Source: Poronia punctata
Lineage: Eukaryota; Ascomycota; Sordariomycetes; Xylariales; Xylariaceae
DNA: 64,000 nucleotides
Assembly: GCA_022579005.1 (NCBI GenBank)
Contig: MU401510.1
Span: 67,297-131,296, forward strand
Direction: 5' to 3'
The notes beneath the pieces were generated by a model that did no database searches, had not been told where the DNA came from, and was given only the letters and a program-made list of their open reading frames with translations. Positions within the stretch are counted from its first letter, which is position 1. Every line of letters starts with the position of its first letter. Shown here piece after piece: positions 12,515-23,614 of the stretch. A program made the position numbers and the translations under genes.

Positions 12515-13850
12515 TGTTGGGAGATTTGGACATTGGGCGCATTCATTGAGAAGAGGGCCGAAATATTGAATTGGCCTTGAATTGGATTGAGTTACAGCGC
12601 GGCCCCTACCGTTTGCTCCTAGGTTAGTCTCTAGAGAACCGGGAGACCGGGGCGGATTTCTTCGCTTTCATTTATTAGGTTTAGCGTCCTTGGCGCCAGG
12701 CCACTAGATTAGGTACTCACATGGTGGAGCAGCCTCTGCGAGTACAAGTACTGTTACTTTGCCCTTGGGCTCCTTACTTCACGCTGTTGTCTACTCGTAC
12801 ACGTAATAAGATGCCAAATTAAAGGTTCAATTTGTTGCATTTCTTATAAGCTGATAACAGTAACCGGAAGACCTTACGCATGGCCTCCTCTCTCTACACA
12901 TATAATTAAGTACTCATATAGTAAAGATTGAAGTACCTAGTTTGGTCCAGTACAGGCGTCGTCACCGAGGTACAGAGGGAAGCAGCAATCGATAACACTT
13001 ATCACAATCGCAGTTGCTTTACTCTTTGGAGGGGCAAAAGCGTGTACCTTGAAAGTGACCGCATGCATGTGGGGCTCCTGTCTTAACCAGATTATATACA
13101 ACTACCTACAACAAGTAGCCCGGTACTTGTGAATACCGGCAAAATAACCCAATTCCTGCACATCTGACGTTCTGAATACCTCACTTTTGAACTGGAAAGG
13201 ATATGTGCCTAGGCACTCATACATCTTCCAAAAGCTATTCAAAGTAGCAAATACAAATAGGCACTTAAGAAGTGAGTGCATCCTGCATCTTGCATCTTGT
13301 CCCTCGAGCCTGTATGATGATTGATGCTCAGTCGACGCCAAACTTCTATAGATTGGATATGCTTGCGGAAATGTAAACTTTCCCTTCTTTTAAACCCCAC
13401 CTCTTTTTCTTATCCCTTGTTGGAACATTGCCATCACCGAGTCTAGGTCAGGCCGATTCTCACCAAGTCTTATCCTTTGCCATTATTGTTTCACTACCTC
13501 TACTTCATAACCCAAGCAAGACACTTCTTGTGGTCAAGCAGCCAGCGGAAACAGCTTCAAGTCCCCGGTTAGGTCCTCGGCCCCCCTGTCTTTGTTACTA
13601 AACCCGTTAGATAACCATCCGACGAAACGACACAACGATACGGCACAATATACCTTTATAGACCTGGTCAGCTTCGTAGTCGACTCTGGGTACCTTCATT
13701 CTACACGTTCTACACCCCGCCGGATTCGACCTATTCATAGCATTTCCTCGGTCTAGAGAAGCGAGCCGTCCACGTGAGGATTGCACGCACAGAACACCGG
13801 CAGTGCCCCAATATCTTTTGTACACGGTTCAGCGGGAAGGGATATGAACC
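12515..13850. promoter_or_regulatory. Long divergent spacer ZIM17 / CUL3
   Basis: About 1.3 kb between two start codons, holding both promoters and a probable long 5' leader for cullin-3. It contains an inverted GATAA/TTATC pair at 12991-13003 and another GATAA near 12851, plus CT-rich stretches near 13380-13450 that resemble fungal core promoter or leader sequence. No gene is supported. Confidence 0.4.
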
Positions 13851-16575
13851 ATGATTACAGGACGAGGAGGATCGACAAGAAGACCATATATCAGGCCTCC
13901 CCGTAGAGTAAGTATTGATTCTGCAGAGGACCCAACCTCTATAAAGATGCCCGATGCTGTTAGGCTGTAGCGAAATGTAGTAGCTAACATGCTTGAATCC
14001 AGCAACCTTTAGTGCGACCTGGTAATCAAGCGCGACCCGGACACCAGGATGAATTCGAGCTTTGTTGGGAGAAACTACGAGACGCTAGTCGCGACATACA
14101 CGTACAAAATGCCGGCGACCTCTCCTTCGAGCAGCTGTACCGATGTTGTTACAAAATCGTAGTTGGAAAGGCGGGGCGGTTGCTATACGATAACCTCAAA
14201 GGTTTCGAAGAGAAATGGCTCGTTCAAGAAGTCATGCCATCGATCTCGGCTTTAATATCCAAAAACCTCGTCAGCATAACGCTCGATGGAGCTCCTGGCA
14301 TCAGCCTTGCCGAACGTCGCGCTTTGGGCGAGAAGTTTCTCAAAGGTGTGCGGGGCTCATGGGAACAACACAATACGTCGTCGAACATGATAGCCGATAT
14401 CATGATGTATCTCGACCGTGGCTTCAGCCAGGAAAACCACCTGCCATCGATCTACACCACCGTCATCGGCCTGTTCCGCGACAAGATACTACGAGCCGAC
14501 ATCTCCCTAGTCAACAGCGGTTCCGAGCACAAAGTGTTTGATATTCTCAATGCTACCATCATTGACCAGATCAACATGGAAAGAGAGGGGGACGTAATAG
14601 ACAAGGCGCTTCTACGTAGTGTCGTCGCCATGCTCGAGGGTCTGTTCGAGACGGATGACGAGAACGAACACGAGCGCCTCTACCTAACCGGTTTCGAGCC
14701 ATATTACGAGCGTACAAGCCGTGATTTCTACCGTGCCGAATGCGAGAAGCTGCTGCGCGAAGCGGATGCCACTGCATGGCTCCGCCAGACTCAGCGGCGT
14801 CTGGACGAAGAGGAGGTGCGATGCCAAACCACCGTCTCGGTCTTATCGAAAGCAAAGATGGCTCGCGTTGTTGAAGAGGAACTAATATCCAAGCATCTGA
14901 ATGAGTTCTTGCAGTTGGAGGGAAGTGGGATTCGTGCCATGGTAGACAACGACCGGGTCGAAGACCTCAGCATCCTGATCTCACTCGTATCGCGTGTCGA
15001 CGAGAAGGTTACTGCTCTGAGCAACGCCCTCTCGGTCCGTGTTATGGAGCTAGGGAATGAGATAGAGCAAAACCTCAACAACACGGACTTTAGCATTCCA
15101 CAGACGCCGGCGGCCGAAGAGACGGCCGGGGATGGGGAGAAGGCCAAACCCAAGACGCTGAATGCCTCTGCTCAACTCACAGCAGCTGCCATAAAATGGG
15201 TAGACGATGTCCTTAGCCTAAAGGATAAGTTCGATCGGTTATGGAAGGAATGTTTCGGCAGTATGCCGATTATCGAGGCGGTGTTGACGCGAAGCTTCTC
15301 TTCTTTTATCAACAGATTTGATCGGGCGCCCGAGTTTGTCTCGCTCTTCATCGATGACAACCTCAAGCGTGGTATTCGAGGCAAGACCGAGGCCGAGGTC
15401 GATGTCGTTCTAGAGAAGGCTATCACGTTACTCAAGCATCTCAATTCGAAAGACAAGTACGAATCATATTACCAAAAACATCTCGCCCGTCGGCTATTAC
15501 ACGGTAAGACGGAAAGCCAGGATGTCGAGCAAGAGATGATATCCAGGATGAAGCGAGAGTTGGGCAATAATTTCACCCAGAAATTCGAGGGCATGTTTAG
15601 AGATATGAACACCTCTCGGGAGACGACCGAGCAGTACCGCGATTATGTACGGAGCCAGGCCGCAGGGGATGAGAAGCCGATAGACTTGAATATTTCGGTC
15701 CTTGCCGGCAACAACTGGCCCAAGGAGATCATGGGCAGAGCGACGGGATTAGCGGACGAGACGAAACTCAAGGCTACCTTCCCACCCGAGATTCAGAGGC
15801 TACAGGAAAGCTTCTTCAAGTTTTACAGCACGAACCGCAACGGCAGAGTACTTACTTGGATCGGAAGTGCCGGCTCGGCAGACATGAGATGCATATTCCC
15901 AAAGGTTCCCGGCAAGACAAGCGGACCACTCAGCAAGGATCGCCGGTACGAGATCAACGTGTCTACCTTTGGCATGATTGTCCTCCTTCTTTTCAACGAT
16001 TTAGATGAAGACGAGTGGTTATCGTTTGAAGACATCCAGGCGGCAACGAATATCTCGACCCCCGACCTCATCAACACGCTGACGTCATTGTCCGTGATAA
16101 AACAATTTCGCTTGCTCCTGAGGGAATCGCAGACTAAGGATGCGGCCAAGCCGGGAGACAAGTTCACGTTCAACCGTGAATTCTTCAGCAAGTCGATCAA
16201 GATCAAGATCCCTTCAGTCAATGCTGCCAGCCGGGTCGAGAATGAGGAAGAGCGTAAAGAAACGGATGAGAAGAACCTCGAGACTAGAAAGCATGTGGCT
16301 GACTCGGTTATTGTCCGAATCATGAAGTTTGTCTTCCCCTCCTCCCCCCCTAGCTTGCCCTCTTTTTGACTATGTGCTAACCTTGTCCTAGACAACGGAA
16401 AGAGCTCAGCCATACACAACTTGTGAACGAGGTTATCCAAGTTTTGAGTGGACGGTTCAAGCCTGACATGTCTCTAATCAAGGGCCAGATCGAGTCACTA
16501 ATCACTAGGGAATACATCGAGAGAGATGAGCTCCCAGACGGGTCCCCCACGGATAAATACAAATATGTGGCCTGA
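13851..16575 (+). CDS. CUL3: Cullin-3, scaffold of BTB-type E3 ubiquitin ligases
   Basis: Three exons, 13851-13907, 14003-16326 and 16392-16575, giving about 854 residues. The first exon encodes MITGRGGSTRRPYIRPPRR, the short basic start seen in fungal cullin-3. The N-terminal cullin repeats begin at FELCWEKLRDA. The cullin homology domain includes KYESYYQKHLARRLL and NVSTFGMIVLLLFN. The last exon carries the neddylation domain: the acceptor lysine is K794 in IVRIMK, followed by a winged-helix tail ending DKYKYVA. Cul3 joins BTB substrate adaptors to the RING protein Rbx1 and is activated by Nedd8. The last intron splits the neddylation-site codon (ATGAA then A) and has a GTTTGT donor. An acidic-to-polar linker near residue 375 is variable. 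Highly confident. Confidence 0.95.
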
Positions 16576-17533
16576 GAGGATGCATCAGCCTATTCGGATC
16601 AAGGTTGATGCCAGGCTTGCATGTTGCACGCTTCCAAAGATTATAATGACTCGACTACGAAGACGATTGACACGAGAATGAGCATGCATCGGTATGGATT
16701 TCTGGGTTTGCACTGGCATAGCCTGGCGCACTTTGGGGAGTTCATCGGTAGGCTCATGGATACAATATACGGAAGGGATAGAGAGGAAAAGGGAAGAAGT
16801 GGATGAAGAAGACGGCGTGAGTCCAACTTTACACTCTCTGTCCAAGGCGGTCATGTCCACATTCGCAAGAATATCCTTGCACATTGATGGTGCATTAACT
16901 TCCTCTTGTGCCATGATGTCCATTTGGCTTCATTGTTGGGCATATGTTTCAAGTCTGTAGTTGAATGTAGAATTACTATAGCTTCGAGGGGAGGCCGGAG
17001 TCGATTTAATTGAGTGGGAGCCGAGTCCATTCAGCAGCAGCTTTGTCAATAGTCTACTAATTGCTATGAAAAGGGGCACAAAGCTATTGGCACAACAATG
17101 AAAGCGGGACCGATTCACCCATTGTTATTCCTCAATGTCTTTTTCTCCCGGTTGTCGTCAACCCAGCAAAACAACCCCATTGTTTGCAGCCGTTGACTTC
17201 GCAATGGAGAGAACATATCCATTGAACTGGAAATACAATATTCTTGTCCTGACAACACCTTCTCTATGTCTTTTATGTCGAATCAAATATTGTCGAAGTT
17301 GGCGGTTTTCATTCATATTGTATCCCCCCCTTTTTTTCTTCCCTATAAAAAGAGCTGACCGCGCATCTCAGTTTCCATCTCTCTCCTATTCCCAATCCAC
17401 ACATATCAATTCCACCTTGACTAACCCTGCATACTAACTAGTACCTTCCGTTTTCACTGTCCCCCTTAACTTGACCATCGCTGATAAACTAAAACCTCCA
17501 TCTGCTCCTAAAGAACTAGAAATTCGAGCCGAA
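16576..17533. promoter_or_regulatory. Spacer between CUL3 and the low-complexity gene, with TATA box
   Basis: About 960 bp. A TATAAAA box at 17344-17350 sits 184 bp before the next ATG and is followed by a CT-rich tract, a classical fungal core promoter arrangement. Short reading frames at 16585-16960 on both strands show no conserved features and are taken as chance. Confidence 0.5.
17344..17350 (+). promoter_or_regulatory. TATA box of the low-complexity gene
   Basis: TATAAAA heptamer followed by pyrimidine-rich sequence, at a plausible distance (184 bp) upstream of the ATG at 17534. Confidence 0.5.
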
Positions 17534-19711
17534 ATGTCTCCCACTAGACAACAAGAGAGTCGAGTTCGGCTTGAGACGCTTGGTCGTCTCTCCGACTGTT
17601 ACAGCGATGTAGCAAGTGAGGCCGGATTAGCTGATTTCGATGATCAGGGGAAGTGGAGTTCAGACAGTGATGCCAGTCTATCGAGCACCGTCGCCGTCGT
17701 CTACCACAAGCCTCAGCTTCCTTCCCCGGGTTACCAAGTCAAGACCCAGTCTACCGTTGCGAGCGTCTCGTCTGGAGCTCCTTCGACAGGAGGAAAGATC
17801 TCTGATGGCAAAGAAATCTGCGAAAGCCCGGCACAGACTCTTCGAACGTCTCAACTTCGACCTGCCAAGAGTTTGCCCCGTGGCCGACATCCAAAGGCTT
17901 TGACACCGGGGGCTGCTCGAAGCCGTCCCGCAAGCATCTACGACAGTGATGATGAACAACCACCTGTTCCAAAGTTGCCCCCGTCTACCGGTACTGGATC
18001 GAAACACCCTAGGTCTCTACCCACACTTCCTGTGGGACGGGAGGAAGTTGAACATCCACCATGTCTTCGCCCGGGTTCAGCCATGTCGTCGAATGACTGT
18101 TATTCTGGATCGTACTATCGGCCTTCTACATCCAACCAAGTGTCATCACAGAACCGTCCTCACAACTTTACACCGTACTCGCGCACGGCCCCTTTAGCAG
18201 CCCAGGCTTCGTCACAAAGCATCCATCCCAACAATCATCATCATCAAACGAATTCCCGAAACCGCTCTTCTTCCTCAAGACCTCCAAGTATAGCAAGCAC
18301 CACTTGCAGTGCCACCAGTCGCGGTCGCGGTCGTCTACGACGATTATCATGGCTTTCCTCTGCATGTTCCCTACGTTCGAGATCTCCCAGTCCCAGTCCT
18401 AGTCCAGGAGCAGGAACAGGAACAGGAACAGGAACAGCGTATGGAGCATGGAGCCCCGAATCCACACGCCGTCAGAGGAAATCCTTTCTTCATCGCGCAC
18501 AAGAACGTATCGAGCGCGGGGTGCACGAACATCTAGTTAAAGCCGGACTGAGACCCCTGCCTGATTTCAAGGTCAATGGTGTGGAGAAGGGGGGGGAGGA
18601 TATCATGGATTTGATGATGGATGCTGCTTTGAGGATTGGGAACAGTAACGATGACGAGTCCGAGTCCGAGTCTGTAATTGTTCCTGTTGCAGTTCCAAGT
18701 CTTGCGGGGATTGGTGGAGTTTTCGAAAATGGAAACCTACTACTCCCTCGTCCAACTTCCCCTAAACAATCACTATCACCACCCCAAGAAAAAGAAAAAG
18801 AAAAAGAAAAAGAAACCCCACGCACCCTAATCCGTAACGAGAGTTGGGAAATCAGCAGCGGGAGTGAAAGTGAGGCGGAGATGGAGATGAAAATCCTCTT
18901 TATCAAACCTCGACACAAACCTCGCCTTGTTGACGTTTTACCCAAACCGAAATTGTCACGCAGAACCGGCACGCCCGATCTGAGGATTAATACGAATGTC
19001 TCGTCGGGGGGGATGATTTGCGAACTGGAAACTCCCGCGAATTATAACGGGTATACATCTGCTGCGGAGCTGGAGACGCCCGCGAATTATTCTCACAATC
19101 ACAATCACAATCACAACTACAACTACAACTATCGCACTCTTGCCTCGCCTGTCGAGCTAGAGGCACCTCTTCAGCCCTCCTCCTTCTCCTCCTCTTTTGT
19201 CACGAAATCTGGACAAGGAAAAGACGAGGAAAAGGAGATTATGGTTATTGCGGAACTCGAAGCATCAACAGCTACGCCGGCTATCAAAACCGCCACGAAA
19301 CCCCTAAACCACGCCAAAACATGGCCCGGATCGCAATCGCAATCCCAATCCCAATCCCAATCCTCGACGAATCTCTGTCTTGACCTAGAACTAGAACAAG
19401 AACAAGAACCGAAAGATGTGGTATTCCCACTTCCACGCACTAGAACAAGATCAAGATCAAGATCGTCGACGGCACTTTCACGCGAACAGGTGTGTTTCGC
19501 TGCTCTTCCTTCTCCTATGGAGGATTTGAGATGTCCTTTTCCTTTTGATGATTCTAGGAGGAGAGGGAGGGGGGTTGTTGTTGATGATGATGATGATGAT
19601 GATGATGATAGGAGGGATTTGCCAAGTCAGAGTCAAAAGGGAAGGGGAAGTGGAGGAAGGGAGAGGGCAAAGACTTTGTCGAGGAAAAAGGGGATGCAGT
19701 TGAGAGTGTGA
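17534..19711 (+). CDS. Low-complexity, disordered orphan protein
   Basis: Single open frame from the first ATG, 725 residues; an in-frame extension upstream would need a TTG start. No domain is recognised. The protein is rich in Ser, Pro, Arg and Glu and probably disordered throughout. It contains several short tandem tracts: alternating Gly-Thr near residue 300, Lys-Glu near 420, a duplicated ELETPANY (near 500 and 520), alternating His/Tyr-Asn, Gln-Ser pairs near 600, Arg-Ser pairs near 645 and nine Asp near 690. These coincide with DNA microsatellites (AGGAAC, GAAAAA, AATCAC, CAATCC, GAT units). One segment, residues 315-370 (ERIERGVHEHLVKAGLRPLPDF), looks helical and more constrained. Function unknown. 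It ends 225 bp from the end of the convergent beta-lactamase-like gene. Confidence 0.7.
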   Translation: MSPTRQQESRVRLETLGRLSDCYSDVASEAGLADFDDQGKWSSDSDASLSSTVAVVYHKPQLPSPGYQVKTQSTVASVSSGAPSTGGKISDGKEICESPAQTLRTSQLRPAKSLPRGRHPKALTPGAARSRPASIYDSDDEQPPVPKLPPSTGTGSKHPRSLPTLPVGREEVEHPPCLRPGSAMSSNDCYSGSYYRPSTSNQVSSQNRPHNFTPYSRTAPLAAQASSQSIHPNNHHHQTNSRNRSSSSRPPSIASTTCSATSRGRGRLRRLSWLSSACSLRSRSPSPSPSPGAGTGTGTGTAYGAWSPESTRRQRKSFLHRAQERIERGVHEHLVKAGLRPLPDFKVNGVEKGGEDIMDLMMDAALRIGNSNDDESESESVIVPVAVPSLAGIGGVFENGNLLLPRPTSPKQSLSPPQEKEKEKEKETPRTLIRNESWEISSGSESEAEMEMKILFIKPRHKPRLVDVLPKPKLSRRTGTPDLRINTNVSSGGMICELETPANYNGYTSAAELETPANYSHNHNHNHNYNYNYRTLASPVELEAPLQPSSFSSSFVTKSGQGKDEEKEIMVIAELEASTATPAIKTATKPLNHAKTWPGSQSQSQSQSQSSTNLCLDLELEQEQEPKDVVFPLPRTRTRSRSRSSTALSREQVCFAALPSPMEDLRCPFPFDDSRRRGRGVVVDDDDDDDDDRRDLPSQSQKGRGSGGRERAKTLSRKKGMQLRV

Positions 19712-19935
19712 GGGTGAGGGTGAGTATGAAAGAAGGAAAAGAAAAAGAAGAAAAAAAAGGTGAGTGAGTGTTTTTTTGACGGATGTATGGGAGTAAGTAT
19801 GTAAGTAAGTATTGTTTTATGTACCTAATGCAAAAATGTTTCCCGCGCGTAAAATAATTCGTGTCTTGATCATCGTGAAGATATCAATAGACTCCACTGC
19901 GCCTCCCTCCCTACCTCCCTACCTCCCTACACCCA

Positions 19936-22437
19936 TCATCCCTCCCTATCCAACGTAACCCTCAAAGCCGGCAAACTCACACTCCCCGCCTTCCCGCCTT
20001 GTTCCTCGTCTACAGCATTAAAAATGACCTCGTCCATAGCAGCCGACCCGTAAATGACAGCCTCGACATTAACCCACGTAGCGCAATCCGTCGAGAACAT
20101 TCCTTCCTTGGACGGGGCGTCTGCGTCTTCGAATATTGCCTTGAATACCACTTGTTTCTTGTTGGTTAGGTCGGCTGGGTAGAGTCTTATTCGGGGGGTT
20201 ACGGGGGTGTAGCCTTTTTTTTTTTTTTTTTTTTTTTGGTTAGTCGTTTAGTAAATAGATAAGGAAGGAAAGGAAGTAGTTGTGAAAAGGGGGGGAAAGG
20301 GGGGGAAAGAGGGGAAAATGGGGAAAAGAAAATACCATTCTGTAAAATCGTCGAAGTCCTCAAGAAATCCGTCCCGTTACTAATCCATTGCGTGACGCTC
20401 AGACCTGGGAGGTCGTCTGTTGAAATTGTTATAGACGAGTTGAGTTTGTCCGTGGTAGAAGAGTAGTGGCCGTTGTATAGAGATGCTGCTTCGGATCGCG
20501 AGGCGGATTCGATTGCTGAGAGGAGGATTTTGCCGGCCATGTCTGGTTATTCATTCGTTAGTTTAGATAGGTAGGAAAGGGGGTTTGTGGAGAGAGGGAG
20601 GGGGGGATGAGTATACCTAGAAGGTGGAAATTCGCGTTCCCGGGTATATCCCCATGTAACAAGGCAGCGAAACCGATGTCGTAGTCGGGTACTAGGGTTT
20701 TATTTTATTTTAACCCAAGTTAGAATTCTTTATTTTTCCTTTTCCATTCTTTACGATATTTCTTAGAAGGGGAGGGAGGGAGGGAACTCGGGGGAAAGGG
20801 GGGGGGGAACAATGGGGGGGGGAAAGAATACATACAAATGGCCAAAACAGCACTATACATCCCGATACTCCCGGCCTTATTATACGCCGTCGTCCAACGA
20901 TACGGCTGTTCGGGATCGACATTAATTCTTCTCGCGCCCCATGGTGCGCCGACAGCTGCTTTCGGGTCGGTTGAGAAGGAGAATGGTTTGAGCCATCGAC
21001 GGGTTGGGACGGGGTCGAGAAGTTTGTAGGAGAGGATTGAGCGGCCGATGGTGGAGAGGTCGGTTATGGAGGTGTACATGTTTCCTGCTCTGTTTTTTCT
21101 CCCCTCCTATCTTTAGATCGTGGATAAAAGGGGGGATGAAAAGGGGGGGGGGATTTACGCTGCTGACTCGCCCAAATCAAATGTCCATCCTGTCTTGGCT
21201 GGAGTTCCTTGGATCACGCCGAGGGATTCTTCGGGTTTTCGAAGAAATGTCCTGTTTAAGCCCAGGGGGTTGATGAGTGTTTCTTGCAGGAGGGAGTCGA
21301 AGGTTTTTCCTGTGATGGTTTCTAGGGCGTAGCCGCTGGTTTGAAGTTAGATTTCACATAAGGGAAGGGGATAGATAAAATAGGTAGATAGAGGTAAATC
21401 TTACAGAAGTTGGAATGCCACGTTTGAATATGCAGGGGATGTAAAAGGGGCTAATGATGGGCTTTTTTGAGGTTGTTATTTGTTAGTGAGATGGTTCTCA
21501 TGATGATTCTCATGCTCACTGAGTAGATACTCACTAGAATGATGCGATCCCGTGGAAGAACTCTGTGTATAGATAGACATATTAACTCATTTTGTATGGG
21601 AAGAGAAAAGGGAAGGAAAGACGACGATAAACTCACGCTCCCTATCACAAGTAGGAAAATCACCACAAGGAGGTCGTTCATCATCACTCAGCGGGGGGAA
21701 ACCGTATTCGATGACCTTGTCCCGAGTCGCAGGGGTTTGGGTCAATTCCCCTAGTAATGCATCTTGATAATATCCACAGTCAGTAAAATGAATAAAACCT
21801 GAAACGATGAAAGGTCTTTTTTCCTTACAATCTCGCGGGATACCCGTCATTTGTGAGGCAAGTCCTCCGATTGTCACTTGATCCCACTTCATGTTTTCCG
21901 TCAGTCATTCTTCCTCAATTTTTCTTTCTCAAGTTACCTACCTAGGGAAAGGATGATTAATTTACTTACAGCAGTATTAGTCACCTCCGACCCATTCCCC
22001 AGCGCCCTCAACTCATCGACATATTTCGTAATCGGCTCATTCCAGATCCTATCCCCGGCATTGATCAGAAAAAGATAATTCGTCAAGACTTTAGTCAAAC
22101 TACCGATTCGAAAGACCGTGTCGGAATCAACAGTCTTGACGCCCGTCGTATTGATACTCGCGAGCTTGGGCGCCGTGTGGAAGAATGAGAATACGGGTTC
22201 TGCGTCATGTGCGGAAAAGACGGATAGTGTGAAGGAGAAGTTTTTTGCGCTCGAGACGGCAAAGTCTTCGAATGTGGTGGTTAGGTTTGCAACGGCGGTT
22301 TTGATGGTGTTGCTTTGGGAGAGATGTAAGGGTTTGGGGAATACGGGGCCTTCGAGGGGACAGGGGGGTGTTGCGGTGGTTGGGCGCAGGAGACATGTTG
22401 TTGTTAGGAGGATGAGGGATCTAGTAGGTAGTAGCAT
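19936..22437 (-). CDS. Secreted beta-lactamase-like serine hydrolase (class C / S12 fold)
   Basis: Ten exons: 21970-22437, 21829-21886, 21637-21762, 21535-21562, 21405-21461, 21159-21335, 20836-21089, 20617-20691, 20336-20542, 19936-20213. All phases agree and give 575 residues. It starts with a signal peptide (about residues 1-22, MLLPTRSLILLTTTCLL). The catalytic SxxK motif is S113-L-T-K116, and the second motif is Y238-S-N240. The path TIGGLASQMTGIPRDYALLGEL, restored by two splices, and the C-terminal beta domain (VTPRIRLYPADL to VTLDREG) match fungal secreted beta-lactamase-related proteins. Such enzymes hydrolyse esters or amides; the substrate is unknown and antibiotic resistance should not be assumed. 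Introns are unusual: several carry long homopolymer A or C runs in the transcript. One exon is only 28 nt. Confidence 0.85.
20214..20335 (-). repeat. Intron with C-rich and poly-A tracts
   Basis: Last intron of the beta-lactamase-like gene. In transcript sense it runs from the donor through several C runs, then a CTAAC branch site (20243-20239), then 23 consecutive A (20237-20215) directly before the terminal G of the acceptor. No pyrimidine tract separates branch site and acceptor. Confidence 0.7.
20692..20835. repeat. Intron with multiple G runs on the + strand
   Basis: Seventh intron of the beta-lactamase-like gene. Between about 20769 and 20823 the + (template) strand holds at least six runs of three to nine G, enough for several G-quadruplex arrangements. 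The transcript is correspondingly C-rich. Confidence 0.65.
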
Positions 22438-23614
22438 GGTGATGATGTTTAGGTACGTGGAGAGAGCATAAACTTGGGGAGGATTTGGACACGATGATGG
22501 AAATAATGGAGAAAGATGGTCGCTGGATGATTAAGTACTTTTTCAATATGTATATGCAAGGTACGGTGCCATGTCCGTGGTTAAAGTTGGGGGATTTCCA
22601 TCTGTCACGGAGCTCTACCTGCACTTTCATCACTAACATTTACCCTTTCCGTTACACGGATAGAGATGACGGGTATTGATTCTATGTATAGTTTCATCGA
22701 GTTATACCTCCCCCTTTATTCGGGTGCCGTAACCGATCCCCAATAATTGAAATAGACAGCAAGACGTAGGAGCATACTACGTGACAAGAAAAAGAGGCGT
22801 TCCTGGTATCCAATTTATCCAGAATTTAAATCTGCCACTAAAGACATTCGCGACGCGCGTGTCCTAGTATATATAATAAACCCTAAGGATAGGATGGTTA
22901 AAGTATGTCGGAATATAGCCGCAACAGCCTAGGTCTCGATACCAAGTTCCGGAACGAGAACGAAAAGAGAATGTGGTTCTGAAGAAAGCAATTGAAGGCA
23001 TCCGTCACAAAGGTTGACATATATATATGTAGAATCAATGTTGATTTGTGATATTGGAGAAGCAAAACGTCGGCGTCTGAGAAGATGCTAAATTTGGAGG
23101 ATTTATACTACGTTACCTATAGTCAAAAACATGATGCAATATTTTATTATTATGTTGTATTCATATTTTCAGAGACTTGGTGTACAGATGGGCAGGGGAG
23201 ATACTTTCTACAACGCCATAGTCGCCGACGATGGGTGTCGTCAAATTTGAATAGGCGATTTACAAGAGAATATCTGATTTCTCTTTTATAATATTTCAAC
23301 TATAAGGGTCGCTACATAGAAAATAGCCTTGGTTTTGGTGTCTTTGTCTTCCAACTCGATCGCCGCATTCGGGTCCGCCTGCAAACACCACAGGACAAAG
23401 AATCGTTTTTCTCGTCCGGCAGACAAAAGCTATAATCAAGCGCAGTAGCAACTCGAATTTAAATGGGAGAACCTCTATGATCCGACTTTTAATAGTATAG
23501 AATTGCAATCTGTTATCCTCTTGCGCCAGAAACGACGTGATCACTACCTAGTGACTTGTCAACCAACATCCCGATCGCGTCTACCTACACAGCGCATCCC
23601 GAATCTTCATAAAG
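22438..23614. other. Divergent AT-rich spacer
   Basis: About 1.2 kb between the starts of the beta-lactamase-like gene (-) and the next gene (+). AT content rises from about 22800 to 23300, with several TATATA stretches (22867, 23022). No coding sequence of any plausibility; only frames under 85 codons without features. Confidence 0.5.

Noticed and set aside
19936..22437. Pseudogene reading of the beta-lactamase-like locus, because single frames are short and broken
   Set aside because: Ten exons joined at consensus splice sites restore one uninterrupted frame with SxxK and YSN motifs.
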